Source of the DNA: Legionella sp.
GTDB lineage: Bacteria > Pseudomonadota > Gammaproteobacteria > Legionellales > Legionellaceae
Assembly (NCBI GenBank): GCA_030680075.1
Contig: JAUXWR010000468.1
Location: 16,576 to 80,575, forward strand
Direction: 5' to 3'
DNA: 64,000 nt
The notes below the pieces were generated by a model. That model had not been told where the DNA came from and did not search any database. It worked only from the letters and a program-made list of their open reading frames with translations. The position numbers and the translations under genes are program-made. Shown one piece after another: positions 55,850 through 64,000 of this stretch; the first letter of the stretch is position 1, and each line of letters begins with the position of its first letter.

Positions 55850-56833
55850 TTACAATCCCAAGTTATCGCGTTTGAAAATTCTGTCAGCGCGGTAGCTTGA
55901 GCGCACGAGGGGGCCTGACGCCACTTCAAAAAAGCCTTTTTGCAAACCAATGTCGCGAAATTCAATAAATTTCTCCGGCGTCACATAGCGCATAACAGGC
56001 AGGTGATTTTTTGTGGGCTGCAAATATTGGCCAAGAGTGAGGATATCGACATTTTGGGCGCGCAAATCATCCATAGTCTTGATGATTTCCTCGTCTGTTT
56101 CGCCAAGGCCTAACATCAAGCTGGTTTTGGTTAAAACATCGGGACGGTATTTTTTAGCGAAAGCCAATACGTTTAATGTTTGCCAGTAACCCGCTCGATT
56201 ATCACGTACAGGGTGGGTCAGGCGTTCAACAGTTTCGACGTTTTGTGCAAAAACATCCAGACCACTATCCAGCAAAATGGCGATATCTTTTTCAACGCCC
56301 TGGAAATCAGGTGTTAAGGCTTCGATTTTAGTGTGTGGGCACCGGCTTTTAATAGCACGAACGCTATCGGCATAATGTTGAGCGCCCCCATCGCTTAAAT
56401 CATCGCGATTTACCGAGGTTAGTACTACATAGTCCAGATTCATCAAGGCCACCGTATTGGCGGTATTTGCAGGCTCGTCCTTGTCCAGCCAGCCATGAGG
56501 ATTTCCGGTATCAACAGCACAGAAACGACAGGCTCTTGTACAAACAGCTCCCATTAACATAATAGTTGCCGTGCCATGCGACCAGCATTCTGCAATATTC
56601 GGGCATTTTGCTTCTTCACAAACCGTTGCCAATCGATGCTCAACAACCTGCTCTTTTACCCGACTGTACGCAGGCGTTGTATGATTAACAATGCGTAACC
56701 ACTTGGGCTTTGGCAAGCGTACATGGGCATCATCAACCGTTTTAACACCATCTTTGATCGCAACAATACCCTGTGACGTTTTATACTTCTGGCCACTTTC
56801 TACGACCACAGGAATATCGATTAACTTCTTCAT
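55850..56833 (-). CDS. lipA: Lipoyl synthase
   Basis: A 327-residue radical-SAM enzyme inserting two sulfurs into octanoyl chains on lipoate-dependent proteins. Both iron-sulfur motifs are present: [12 protein letters not shown] for the auxiliary cluster and CTRACRFC (CxxxCxxC) for the radical-SAM cluster; the C-terminal RSSY is in LVRSSYRAD. The ATG at 56833 is preferred to the TTG at 56845. It is a housekeeping gene, transcribed towards the POT gene. Confidence 0.97.
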   Translation of the reverse strand: MKKLIDIPVVVESGQKYKTSQGIVAIKDGVKTVDDAHVRLPKPKWLRIVNHTTPAYSRVKEQVVEHRLATVCEEAKCPNIAECWSHGTATIMLMGAVCTRACRFCAVDTGNPHGWLDKDEPANTANTVALMNLDYVVLTSVNRDDLSDGGAQHYADSVRAIKSRCPHTKIEALTPDFQGVEKDIAILLDSGLDVFAQNVETVERLTHPVRDNRAGYWQTLNVLAFAKKYRPDVLTKTSLMLGLGETDEEIIKTMDDLRAQNVDILTLGQYLQPTKNHLPVMRYVTPEKFIEFRDIGLQKGFFEVASGPLVRSSYRADRIFKRDNLGL

Positions 56834-56938
56834 ACAGATACCCAAAATAAATAATGTAGTGATGATCCCAAAACACTCAGCTCAAATCAAGTTTATTTAA
56901 CGTAAGCTCAGGCATCAGCCCCTTACCCACAATTCATA

Positions 56939-58144
56939 TTATTTGCTCTCGCGCTTAATCCGGTTTTTTAAATTTATCCAACTTGATAAAAATGCGAGGA
57001 TAATTATCAAGAGGGTAATGGCAAAATTTGCGAGTAAAAATGGGTACGCAATAAGGATAAAGCCCACCATCAAAAGATAATGCCAGGAAAAAATTTCGAT
57101 GCGCAAAAGCTTTGTCGCCAAACGTTTATAATGCGTGCAAAGACTCACCAGTCCTACCGCGATACCACCTATTATCAGCAAATAAACCAATTGATACAAA
57201 AACCCATATAATGCCTGCGTTGCCCCTGAAAAATCCTGCCCCATTACCCACTGATGAAAAATAAGTGAAAAATTGGGTGTGTATGTTTGCTGGTAGGATT
57301 GAATAACAAAAGCGGCTAACACCACCAGGAGAAGATAAAATGCTCCCGGTAATCGCTTTTTTGCGGGGAGATCTTGTGGATGAAAAACAAGGACATAGGT
57401 TATTAACCCTAAACCAATAACCATAGTCGGGATGCGGAACATAACTAATGCCTGATAGAAGAAGGAAGTATGAACTTGTTGCAGATGATGGGCAAGTCCT
57501 GCACCTGCTAAAAATAAAATCAGGACAGGTAATTGTATTTTTCGTGACTTTTGACTAATTAAAAAAGCAAATAATGCTAAAATAGACGTGATTGAACAAG
57601 GATTAATTGCATCAAATAAAGCCATCAGCGGGATAAAAGTAACGGGCGACAGTGTATTTACCAAATTAGCCTCATACCAGTTAGCGACAGACATCTGTTT
57701 AAGTGCTTGTTCGGTTGCGGGCGTTAATGTACCGGTTTTTGCGATTTGGTTACGGCAATAATTCATCGCTTTTAATAATTGCTGGCCATCTTTATTATCA
57801 TCACCAAAACCAATCCAGCGTGTATTACAAAAAACAATAGAGGGTACAGCAAAATCATACTCTTTTTGTTGCTGTAAAAACTGATTAAAGGTTTCTAATG
57901 CGGCCTTATCTTCATTGATTATATAACGATGAATGGTAAAGCCAGGATTATCAGCTTCTATCTTTTTAAAAAAATTATCAGCTTTTTGGCAATGAGGGCA
58001 TGTCGATGATAAAAACATATCGACTCGCAACTGAACCTGGTTTTTCTCAATACTAAACCATGGTAATGAGGCATTACTTGCCAAGGCCATTGCACTACCA
58101 CAAACTAACAACCAAAAAATCAGCCCGGCCCTTATTACTCGCAT
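56939..58144 (-). CDS. Thioredoxin-like (CPHC) plus DsbD/CcdA-like membrane protein
   Basis: A 401-residue protein: an N-terminal signal peptide (AGLIFWLLVCGSAMALA), a thioredoxin-like domain with a CPHC active site (FLSSTCPHCQKADNFF near residue 50) that is periplasmic, then about seven membrane segments from residue 165. The first contains DAINPCSITSILALFAF, similar to the NPC of CcdA/DsbD membrane domains. In DsbD the thioredoxin domain lies at the C-terminus, so the order here is reversed. It probably passes electrons across the membrane to periplasmic disulfides. It is not clearly a known family. Confidence 0.75.
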   Translation of the reverse strand: MRVIRAGLIFWLLVCGSAMALASNASLPWFSIEKNQVQLRVDMFLSSTCPHCQKADNFFKKIEADNPGFTIHRYIINEDKAALETFNQFLQQQKEYDFAVPSIVFCNTRWIGFGDDNKDGQQLLKAMNYCRNQIAKTGTLTPATEQALKQMSVANWYEANLVNTLSPVTFIPLMALFDAINPCSITSILALFAFLISQKSRKIQLPVLILFLAGAGLAHHLQQVHTSFFYQALVMFRIPTMVIGLGLITYVLVFHPQDLPAKKRLPGAFYLLLVVLAAFVIQSYQQTYTPNFSLIFHQWVMGQDFSGATQALYGFLYQLVYLLIIGGIAVGLVSLCTHYKRLATKLLRIEIFSWHYLLMVGFILIAYPFLLANFAITLLIIILAFLSSWINLKNRIKRESK

Positions 58145-58236
58145 GTGACGTTCCCTTTAAAAATACATACAATTCAAATTTGATTATACAGTATTATTAA
58201 TAGGACTTAAGTTCAATGGGAGTCTCATTAAGGGCG

Positions 58237-58668
58237 TCAGGAAGTAATGTAATTTTCGAGATGCTCAATCACTCGCGATTTGTCATCCAGTAAATAGAAA
58301 AGTAAGTCCCCTATGGATAAGATAGCGACTAACTCGCCGTTTTCGCTGACCAAAACATGTCGACGCTTTGTTAGCGTGATTGTTTCCATTGCTCGTTCAA
58401 CAGGGTCATCGATATTTAAAACGCTGACATTCCGATAAGCAATCTCCCCTGCTGTTATTTTTTTTTGATCAAGATCTCGTTTGAGGCAAGAGCGAACGAT
58501 ATCTCGCTCGGTGACCATTCCTAATAATTTCAGATCATCATGAACTACTAATGCACCAATGTCTTCGGCAAACATGAGTTCAACGCATTCAGCGACACTT
58601 AATTCCGGGTTAATAAAAATGATGGGGCGTCTTTTACGCGGTAGAACGGAATAAATCAGTTGGGTCAT
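58237..58668 (-). CDS. CBS domain-pair protein
   Basis: A 143-residue protein made of two CBS domains (LSVAECVELMFAEDIGALVV, LLGMVTERDIVRSCL; then VERAMETITLTKRRHVLVS, LVAILSIGDLL). Such stand-alone pairs bind adenosine nucleotides and regulate other proteins. No partner is evident from the neighbourhood. It is separated from its neighbours by about 90 and 140 bases, so it may be monocistronic. Confidence 0.9.
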   Translation of the reverse strand: MTQLIYSVLPRKRRPIIFINPELSVAECVELMFAEDIGALVVHDDLKLLGMVTERDIVRSCLKRDLDQKKITAGEIAYRNVSVLNIDDPVERAMETITLTKRRHVLVSENGELVAILSIGDLLFYLLDDKSRVIEHLENYITS

Positions 58669-58753
58669 GGCAAAACTCCCTGCAAAACCATTCGCATTAC
58701 ACTATTAAAATATAGCACAAATATTGAACACGATGCGGGGTGGATGGGGTAAT

Positions 58754-58786
58754 GGTGGACACGGCGCTTTCATGCCGATGCCCACC
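58754..58786. repeat. Possible hairpin repeat upstream of the CBS gene
   Basis: Arms GGTGG / CCACC, with an inner CGGC / GCCG pair, sit between the lipoprotein and CBS genes. It is short and interrupted and has no T-run; it may be a terminator-like structure or another dispersed palindrome. Confidence 0.35.
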
Positions 58787-58810
58787 GATATATAGTTCTA
58801 CGGGTTTGGT

Positions 58811-59260
58811 TTAATTCACTACTTTCCATGCGCCATCAGCTTGACGACATGCCTTGCCATAAACTTCCTGTGACTTACCACCAATCAATGCGTGAGTCGT
58901 ATATTCACGGCATGGCTGTTGGTTTGCGTAGTAAGTTTTCGTAGGTCTGACAGCATAGGTATTACCCGTATCAGGGTTTTTCCAGGTTACTGTTCTGCCA
59001 ACGGGTGCCGTTTCCAATGCTCTTTGCATTTCAAGGCGATCCAGTCTATCCATCGTACGACCAATGTTTCCGCCCAAAAATGCGCCTAATAAAACGCCAC
59101 CTGCAGCAGCTGCTACTTTTCCTGAGCCACCGCCAAATTGACTGCCAATCAAGCCGCCAACGACTCCACCTGTTAATGTACCGACATCTTCATTAGTCAC
59201 CGGAGCACAACCTGTCAAAAAAATTGACAAGGATAGTGTTGCCAACAATAATTTTTTCAT
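58811..59260 (-). CDS. Glycine-zipper outer membrane lipoprotein (RT0821/Lpp0805 type)
   Basis: A 149-residue lipoprotein with a signal peptide and lipobox LTGC (LSIFLTGCAPV, Cys at residue 18), a glycine-zipper stretch (TGGVVGGLIGSQFGGGSGKV, GGVLLGAFLGGNIG) and a C-terminal conserved domain (TVTWKNPDTGNTYAVRPTKT). It resembles the 17 kDa surface antigen family, including the Legionella protein called Lpp0805. The glycine zipper is thought to insert in the outer membrane. It supports a Legionella-like source for the window. Confidence 0.85.
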   Translation of the reverse strand: MKKLLLATLSLSIFLTGCAPVTNEDVGTLTGGVVGGLIGSQFGGGSGKVAAAAGGVLLGAFLGGNIGRTMDRLDRLEMQRALETAPVGRTVTWKNPDTGNTYAVRPTKTYYANQQPCREYTTHALIGGKSQEVYGKACRQADGAWKVVN

Positions 59261-59315
59261 GCAAATTCACCTGTATAATTGATTTTGAAAATCGGTTGCA
59301 ATTCTACCATCAAGG

Positions 59316-60410
59316 TTAGAAATTATCCACACCTGACTGTTTTCTAACGCGTGAGGTGATCTGACACAATAATTCATACGCAATAGTACCCGCAGAAGTC
59401 GCAATGGTTTCAACAGGTATATGATGCCCCCAGAGCTCAACAGCATCACCCACTTGAGCATTGAGGCAGTCTGACAAATCAACCGTTAACATATCCATGG
59501 ACACGCGCCCCACTATTGGCGCTTCTTTGCCGTTAACCCAAACGGGCGTATTTTCCTTAATATGGCGTGGATAACCATCTCCATAGCCGACAGGAACAAT
59601 ACCGATAGTTGTGGCACGCTCACTTTGCCAGCTACCGCCATAACCAATGGGCGTATCAGGGGGGTATTGATGAATAGCGCTGATTGCCGAGGTAAAATGC
59701 ATAACCGGCATAAGCCCCAGCTCTGCACCCGTCTGGTTAGGAAAAGGCGAGACCCCATATAACATGATTCCCGGGCGAACTATATCTGCATGCGTATCAG
59801 GAAGCGCTAATATCGCGGCTGAGTTGGCCATACTGCGAGTAAAAGCACTTTTTGACACATCAAGCTCGTTAAATAAATTTAACTGGTTTTGATTCGCTGG
59901 ATGGGAGGGTTCATCAGCACAGGCGAAATGCGCTATTAATGCGATATTGGCATCAACCCATGGACAGGCCTGTAAACTTGTCAACACGTTATTAATATCA
60001 CGCGGTTGAAAACCCAGGCGACTCATGCCAGTGTTGACTTTAACCCCTACTTTAATTTTGGCCGTAGAGGGGGTTTCCAATATCCACTTAAGTTGGCAAG
60101 GCTCATGTAGAATGCATTGAATATTGTATTTCGCGAGCATCTGTATTTCATCGGGTGTAAAAATACCCTGAAACAAAATACAATCGCGCTCAATGCCCAA
60201 GGCACGAAGAGCTAGAGCCTCTTCAAGACATGCCACTCCAAAGGCTTGAACGTGTTTTTCAAGAACAGGCGCAACAGCCTCAATACCGCAACCATAAGCA
60301 TTAGCCTTTACCATGGCAATAATTTTTTTGTCAGGTGCGTGTCGCTTTACCACATTAAGATTATGCAATAATGCCATTTGATCAATGTGGATACGCGAAG
60401 GTCTGGCCAC
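59316..60410 (-). CDS. alr: Alanine racemase
   Basis: A 364-residue PLP enzyme interconverting L- and D-alanine for peptidoglycan. The PLP lysine is in MVKANAYGCG near residue 37; IVRPGIMLYGVSPF, the GYGDGYPR segment carrying the catalytic tyrosine and VGRVSMDMLTVD are present. The ATG lies one base after the dnaB stop, so alr is translated with dnaB. The dnaB-alr order is common in gammaproteobacteria. Confidence 0.97.
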   Translation of the reverse strand: MARPSRIHIDQMALLHNLNVVKRHAPDKKIIAMVKANAYGCGIEAVAPVLEKHVQAFGVACLEEALALRALGIERDCILFQGIFTPDEIQMLAKYNIQCILHEPCQLKWILETPSTAKIKVGVKVNTGMSRLGFQPRDINNVLTSLQACPWVDANIALIAHFACADEPSHPANQNQLNLFNELDVSKSAFTRSMANSAAILALPDTHADIVRPGIMLYGVSPFPNQTGAELGLMPVMHFTSAISAIHQYPPDTPIGYGGSWQSERATTIGIVPVGYGDGYPRHIKENTPVWVNGKEAPIVGRVSMDMLTVDLSDCLNAQVGDAVELWGHHIPVETIATSAGTIAYELLCQITSRVRKQSGVDNF

Positions 60411-61796
60411 TTAATCAGCCCCTTGGTAGCCATTGTAGGCCAAATCTTCAAAACGCGTATATTTGCCTAAAAATGCCACACGAACTTTACCGATAGGGCC
60501 ATTACGCTGCTTGGCAATAATGATTTCAGCAACTCCTTTTTCCGGGCTGTCTTCGTTATAAACTTCATCCCGATAAATAAAACAGATTAAATCGGCGTCC
60601 TGCTCAATCGCACCTGACTCCCGTAAATCTGACATTACGGGTCGTTTATCCTGGCGCTGCTCCAAACTTCGATTTAACTGGGACAGGGCAATGACCGGTA
60701 CTTTTAGTTCTTTTGCCAATGATTTCAAACTGCGTGAAATTTCTGAAATCTCAGCGGTTCTATTTTCAGCTTTAAAACCTGGAACTTTCATTAATTGCAG
60801 ATAGTCCACTACGATAAGCCCTAATTGACCATGCTCTTTTGCAAGCCTGCGTGCGCGTGCGCGCATTTCCGAGGGGCTAAGAGCGGCACTATCGTCAATA
60901 AACAAAGGCGCTTCCGAGAGCATGTGAACGGCTGATGTAACGCGCGGCCAATCATCATCGTTTAGCTTACCAGTACGAATACGGTGCTGATCGATTCGTC
61001 CCAGTGAGGACATCATCCGCATGGCAAGCGAGTCTGAGGGCATCTCCATTGAAAAAACCAATACAGGCTTACCGTCTCTGATAGCTGCATTTTCCGCCAT
61101 ATTCATGACCAGTGTGGTTTTACCCATAGATGGTCGACCTGCGACAATAATCAAATCCGAAGGCTGCAATCCGGAAGTCATCTCATCAAGATCACTAAGA
61201 CCTGTCGGAAGGCCTGTGATGGCATCGCCATTGTGATAAAGCGCATCAATTTTTTCCACCGCTCTTACCAAAATGGATTTGATGGTTTCAGGACCGCCAT
61301 CCGTGCCTGTTTGTTCGGCTATCGCAAACACCTTGGTTTCAGCAAGATCAAGAAGTTCTGGTACCTCGCGACCCGCCGGATTATAGGCGGAATCAGCAAT
61401 TTCACTGGCAATCGCTATCAATTGCCGTTGTACGGATTTTTCCCGAACAATATCAGCGTAAGCGGCGACATTGGCAACACTGGGGGTATTATTGGCCAAT
61501 TCAAATAAATACGCCTCACCGCCTGCATCATCCAGTTCGTTATTGGATTTTAAATTATCAAGCAGGGTTACGACATCAAATGGTTGGTCTTTTTTAGCAA
61601 GCTCGATTACCGCACGAAATAAAGTACGGTGCTCGGTTCGATAAAAATCGGCCTCACATAACTTGGAGCTTACTTTATCCCAAGCTTGATTATCGAGCAT
61701 TAATCCGCCGAGAATTGACTGCTCGGCTTCTGCTGAATGAGGGGGCCTTTTTAACGGATCAACGGATGAGCTTTTTCGCGATAGAACTTCTGCCAT
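60411..61796 (-). CDS. dnaB: Replicative DNA helicase
   Basis: A 461-residue DnaB helicase from the ATG at 61796, preceded by AGAGA; the upstream open frame to 61835 has no ribosome site. The N-terminal domain (PPHSAEAEQSILGGLMLDNQ) and RecA-like domain with Walker A GRPSMGKTTLV near residue 210, LFIDDSAALSPSEMRARARR and IVVDYLQLM are intact. It unwinds DNA at the fork, as a hexamer. No intein is present. Confidence 0.97.
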   Translation of the reverse strand: MAEVLSRKSSSVDPLKRPPHSAEAEQSILGGLMLDNQAWDKVSSKLCEADFYRTEHRTLFRAVIELAKKDQPFDVVTLLDNLKSNNELDDAGGEAYLFELANNTPSVANVAAYADIVREKSVQRQLIAIASEIADSAYNPAGREVPELLDLAETKVFAIAEQTGTDGGPETIKSILVRAVEKIDALYHNGDAITGLPTGLSDLDEMTSGLQPSDLIIVAGRPSMGKTTLVMNMAENAAIRDGKPVLVFSMEMPSDSLAMRMMSSLGRIDQHRIRTGKLNDDDWPRVTSAVHMLSEAPLFIDDSAALSPSEMRARARRLAKEHGQLGLIVVDYLQLMKVPGFKAENRTAEISEISRSLKSLAKELKVPVIALSQLNRSLEQRQDKRPVMSDLRESGAIEQDADLICFIYRDEVYNEDSPEKGVAEIIIAKQRNGPIGKVRVAFLGKYTRFEDLAYNGYQGAD

Positions 61797-61842
61797 AGTT
61801 TCTCTAATAATAATGAAGGGCCATTTAAGGCCCAATGATAAA

Positions 61843-62271
61843 TTATCTTACCCAGGTTTGCGTACGACCCAATACCGAAACACCTACATAGCCGCGTACA
61901 TATAGCTTATTGCCTTTTAATGTTACTTTGGCTCGATATATTTTACCGGTTTTTGGATCAAGAATTTGCCCATCGCTCCACTCGCCGTTACCTTTGTCTT
62001 TTAAGCCCCAGACAAATTGCAAGCCTTTAACCGGCTTTCCTTTAAACTCGCCAGGGCATTTGTCACACATACCGGTATCACCTGGCTCGGGAAAAATGCT
62101 GACAATAGTACCGCTTAATGTATCACCAGAGATAGTCATCTTTACAAGAGCTCTTTTCTTTCCGGTTTTATCATCAATAGTGGTCCAGTTTCCAGCTGGA
62201 GACTGAGCAAGTGCCACGGGGATAAATAAGGTCATTAATACAAAAGCAATTAACGATTTCCATTGTCTCAT
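61843..62271 (-). CDS. Exported DUF2147 protein
   Basis: A 142-residue secreted protein with a signal peptide (SLIAFVLMTLFIPVALAQ) and a DUF2147 domain (GNWTTIDDKTGKKRALVKM, CDKCPGEFKGKPV, WSDGQILDPKTGKIYRA). Members are periplasmic beta-sheet proteins of unknown role. The two-cysteine CDKC pair may bind a metal or form a disulfide. It lies 46 bases upstream of dnaB in the same direction. Confidence 0.9.
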   Translation of the reverse strand: MRQWKSLIAFVLMTLFIPVALAQSPAGNWTTIDDKTGKKRALVKMTISGDTLSGTIVSIFPEPGDTGMCDKCPGEFKGKPVKGLQFVWGLKDKGNGEWSDGQILDPKTGKIYRAKVTLKGNKLYVRGYVGVSVLGRTQTWVR

Positions 62272-62366
62272 AAATTCTCTCCATTAATTTTAATAATTAG
62301 AGAATAAGCCATGAGTTATTGCTTTGCAATTAACATTGGTGAAAGTGATAGATAAGAAACTTTTTT

Positions 62367-62506
62367 CCCTCATCCGCCCTGTCGGGCACCTTCTCCCGAT
62401 ACGGTAGAAGGCGTTCTTGCGTTGCATTGGTGTTTGATTAATTACACACAAGGCAGGTGGTCCTTCTCACGTATCGGGAGAAGGTGCCCGACAGGACGGA
62501 TGAGGG
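62367..62506. repeat. Inverted-repeat element with 37-base arms
   Basis: The arms at 62367-62403 and 62470-62506 match as inverted copies at 36 of 37 positions (CCCTCATCCG...CTCCCGATACG), around a 66-base loop. The element occupies most of the gap between the DUF2147 gene and the next gene and ends 9 bases before the latter's stop. It is likely a dispersed palindromic or MITE-like sequence. Confidence 0.8.
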
Positions 62507-62514
62507 TGAAGCAA

Positions 62515-63264
62515 CTACTGTCTAAAATAGTTTACATAAGAATTAATACGGTCTATCTCACTCTCCGATAACATATCCCCAAGTTTATTCATTTTAAGAT
62601 AAGTTATCCCTGATATAGGCGCACCATAAAAGCTTCTTGTTGGAATTTTTCCTCTGGTTGATACTTGTTTTTTTTCCTCATTGTCTAGGACTTTTTTCGC
62701 AAGCGAATCAATTATATTACGCATACTGCCAACGCTACCTGGACTATTCAATTGCATAACCGAATCGGCTTTTTTGACCAAACTCACCACACTTTTTCTA
62801 TCTTGAAAATTTTGCCACTTTCCGGACAATAAACTTCGCCACGAACTCCTAAGTATGCTCAATGGCCATGTAGCGATTTGAGTAACACCCCGCAGTGTTT
62901 GAGTGAAAGCGCCGAAAAGATCAATACCCAATCCATAAAAATCATTTTTTATTTTTGATAAAAATGGACGAAATCCCTGTCTAAATAAAGAAGGCACCGT
63001 TCTGAAACATAAATTGGCAACAAAAACCCAAGAAGCAAAACAGACAAAAAAAACACCAACCATCGTATTTTTAAGACCATAAAATCCCTGCAATAGATCG
63101 CGTCGGCGATGACGTGCAGTTTTGTAAGGTGTAAATGTATCCAGTCCATCTTTTGCCATATCAGCGAGATATAACTGCGCTTCTGAAGAGGAATAAAATG
63201 AAAGAATTGGACGCTCAGCCTCTGCCTTTAACCGTTGTCTTAATTTGGATAAATATTGTCGCAT
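62515..63264 (-). CDS. Unrecognised protein with a single hydrophobic region
   Basis: About 249 residues from the ATG at 63264; a TTG at 63309 is possible but without a good ribosome site. No family is recognised. A basic N-terminus (LSKLRQRLKAEAERPIL) is followed by a hydrophobic segment around residues 65-90 (MVGVFFVCFASWVFVANLCF), then a soluble C-terminal part rich in K, S and D. It could be a membrane-associated protein or secreted effector, but nothing in the sequence proves it. Paralogues in Legionella would be informative. Confidence 0.65.
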   Translation of the reverse strand: MRQYLSKLRQRLKAEAERPILSFYSSSEAQLYLADMAKDGLDTFTPYKTARHRRRDLLQGFYGLKNTMVGVFFVCFASWVFVANLCFRTVPSLFRQGFRPFLSKIKNDFYGLGIDLFGAFTQTLRGVTQIATWPLSILRSSWRSLLSGKWQNFQDRKSVVSLVKKADSVMQLNSPGSVGSMRNIIDSLAKKVLDNEEKKQVSTRGKIPTRSFYGAPISGITYLKMNKLGDMLSESEIDRINSYVNYFRQ

Positions 63265-63355
63265 TATCAAGCTCGTTTTGAAAAAAAGGCATTTTACCCA
63301 AATAAACAACTATTAGCAATTTAATTGACCATTTAAAGAAAGCTTCTCAAGCTCG

Positions 63356-64000
63356 CTACAAGCAAAACGATGACGTCCACCAAGGCTCACTCTCAGCTAC
63401 CTTTACCGATTTTTTATTTTTATCGTGCACCGCTTGCTCCAGATGCGGCCAATAGCCCTTATAAGTCATTATAAACTGGTGATATTCTGAAGAATGCGTA
63501 TCTAGCGCCAGAAGTGATCCCAGTGAATTTTCCGTGTCAGCTAATTCAACACTGCGAACTATACAATCCATAATAAAAAGCGAGGTAATTTCCGGCGTAT
63601 TATTAGCGGTTGCCAAAGCGAAGTAGCTAGCCGCTCTTGCAAAATCTTTTTTAAGAGAAAACTCCCAAAAATGAAAACACGCCGTCTTCTCGTTTGTGTC
63701 CTCAGCGAGCATCTTAAGAAGATTCGCGCCTACAGGAAATTGTTGATTATATTTTTTCAAAAAATCACTGGTATAAAGAAATTGACAAATTACGCCAAGA
63801 TCAAAATCACTCAACGCCACTGTTAGATGTTCTTCAGCACTGTTGAAATCACTTGCATAAATGGCATTCTGATATTTTTTTAGCGCAATCCGTCTTTTTA
63901 AGTGCTCTTCATTAATAAATGTGGAAACAAGAGGACTATTTTGAATGAAGGTATTAAAAGCAGGAATCGTGGCTTTAAATTCAAGTAAATCCCTTAATGT
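63356..64000 (-). CDS. Unrecognised protein, cut by the right edge
   Basis: The reading frame stays open without a stop from the TAG at 63356-63358 to the right edge, covering at least 214 residues, so the start lies outside the window (an internal GTG at 63820 is not the true start). The visible part is soluble and helical, with no recognised domain, and ends in a WPHLEQAVHDKNKKS, EPWWTSSFCL tail. Its upstream gene context is outside the window. It is on the same strand as the 62515-63264 gene, about 90 bases away, so they may be co-transcribed. Confidence 0.6.
   Translation of the reverse strand, partial: TLRDLLEFKATIPAFNTFIQNSPLVSTFINEEHLKRRIALKKYQNAIYASDFNSAEEHLTVALSDFDLGVICQFLYTSDFLKKYNQQFPVGANLLKMLAEDTNEKTACFHFWEFSLKKDFARAASYFALATANNTPEITSLFIMDCIVRSVELADTENSLGSLLALDTHSSEYHQFIMTYKGYWPHLEQAVHDKNKKSVKVAESEPWWTSSFCL

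Overview
This window looks like part of a Legionella chromosome, or that of a close relative. I infer this from a complete legionaminic acid gene set, the neighbouring housekeeping genes (lipA, alr, dnaB), a glycine-zipper lipoprotein of the RT0821/Lpp0805 type and the moderately AT-rich base composition. No ribosomal RNA marker is present, so the genus is an inference.

Positions 1 to about 52,700 hold a very large surface polysaccharide (LPS O-chain type) locus, almost entirely on the minus strand. Transcription therefore runs from about 52,700 down towards 1, and the locus continues past the left edge. In the order of transcription it contains: wecB-wecC (UDP-ManNAcA); a PglK/MsbA-like ABC flippase behind its own consensus promoter; pseB-pseC-pseI (pseudaminic acid branch, with no pseG or pseF visible); an unrecognised GT-B-like protein and a GNAT acetyltransferase; perosamine synthase and gmd (GDP-perosamine); an atypical phosphoribosyltransferase; a glycosyltransferase; a cassette of aminotransferase, AsnB, bi-domain oxidoreductase and heparinase II/III-like protein; a Wzy-like polymerase; and another glycosyltransferase. 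Next comes a Kdo-pathway-like cassette (GmhA-like isomerase, KdsC-like phosphatase, short NeuB, pyruvyl transferase, cytidylyltransferase, MocA oxidoreductase, SDR). This is followed by the complete GDP-sugar legionaminic acid route (legB, legC, legH, legI, legG, ptmE), then the amidine-forming trio (wbpG-like, hisF-like, hisH-like) and neuA. The left end carries a methyltransferase, glycosyltransferases, acyltransferases and a CDP-hexose branch (rfbF, rfbG, RmlC-like epimerase, SDR). Many neighbours overlap by the 4-base ATGA arrangement, so translational coupling is likely.

Positions about 52,700 to 53,490 form a gene-free divergent junction filled with inverted repeats. To its right lies a conserved-looking chromosome: a SAM methyltransferase and a POT-family transporter on the plus strand, then lipA, a thioredoxin-like membrane protein, a CBS protein, a lipoprotein, alr, dnaB and a DUF2147 protein on the minus strand. 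Two unrecognised genes close the window, the last one cut by the right edge.

The most noteworthy points are three different NeuB-family synthases in one locus; a parallel, uncharacterised ulosonic acid cassette that pairs a GmhA-like isomerase with a short NeuB and a KdsC-like phosphatase; unassigned proteins with sialyltransferase-like HP and S/T-S motifs; several enzymes with substituted catalytic residues; a G8 tract inside an aminotransferase gene; and a recurring pattern of dispersed palindromic elements that supply the stop codons of neighbouring genes.
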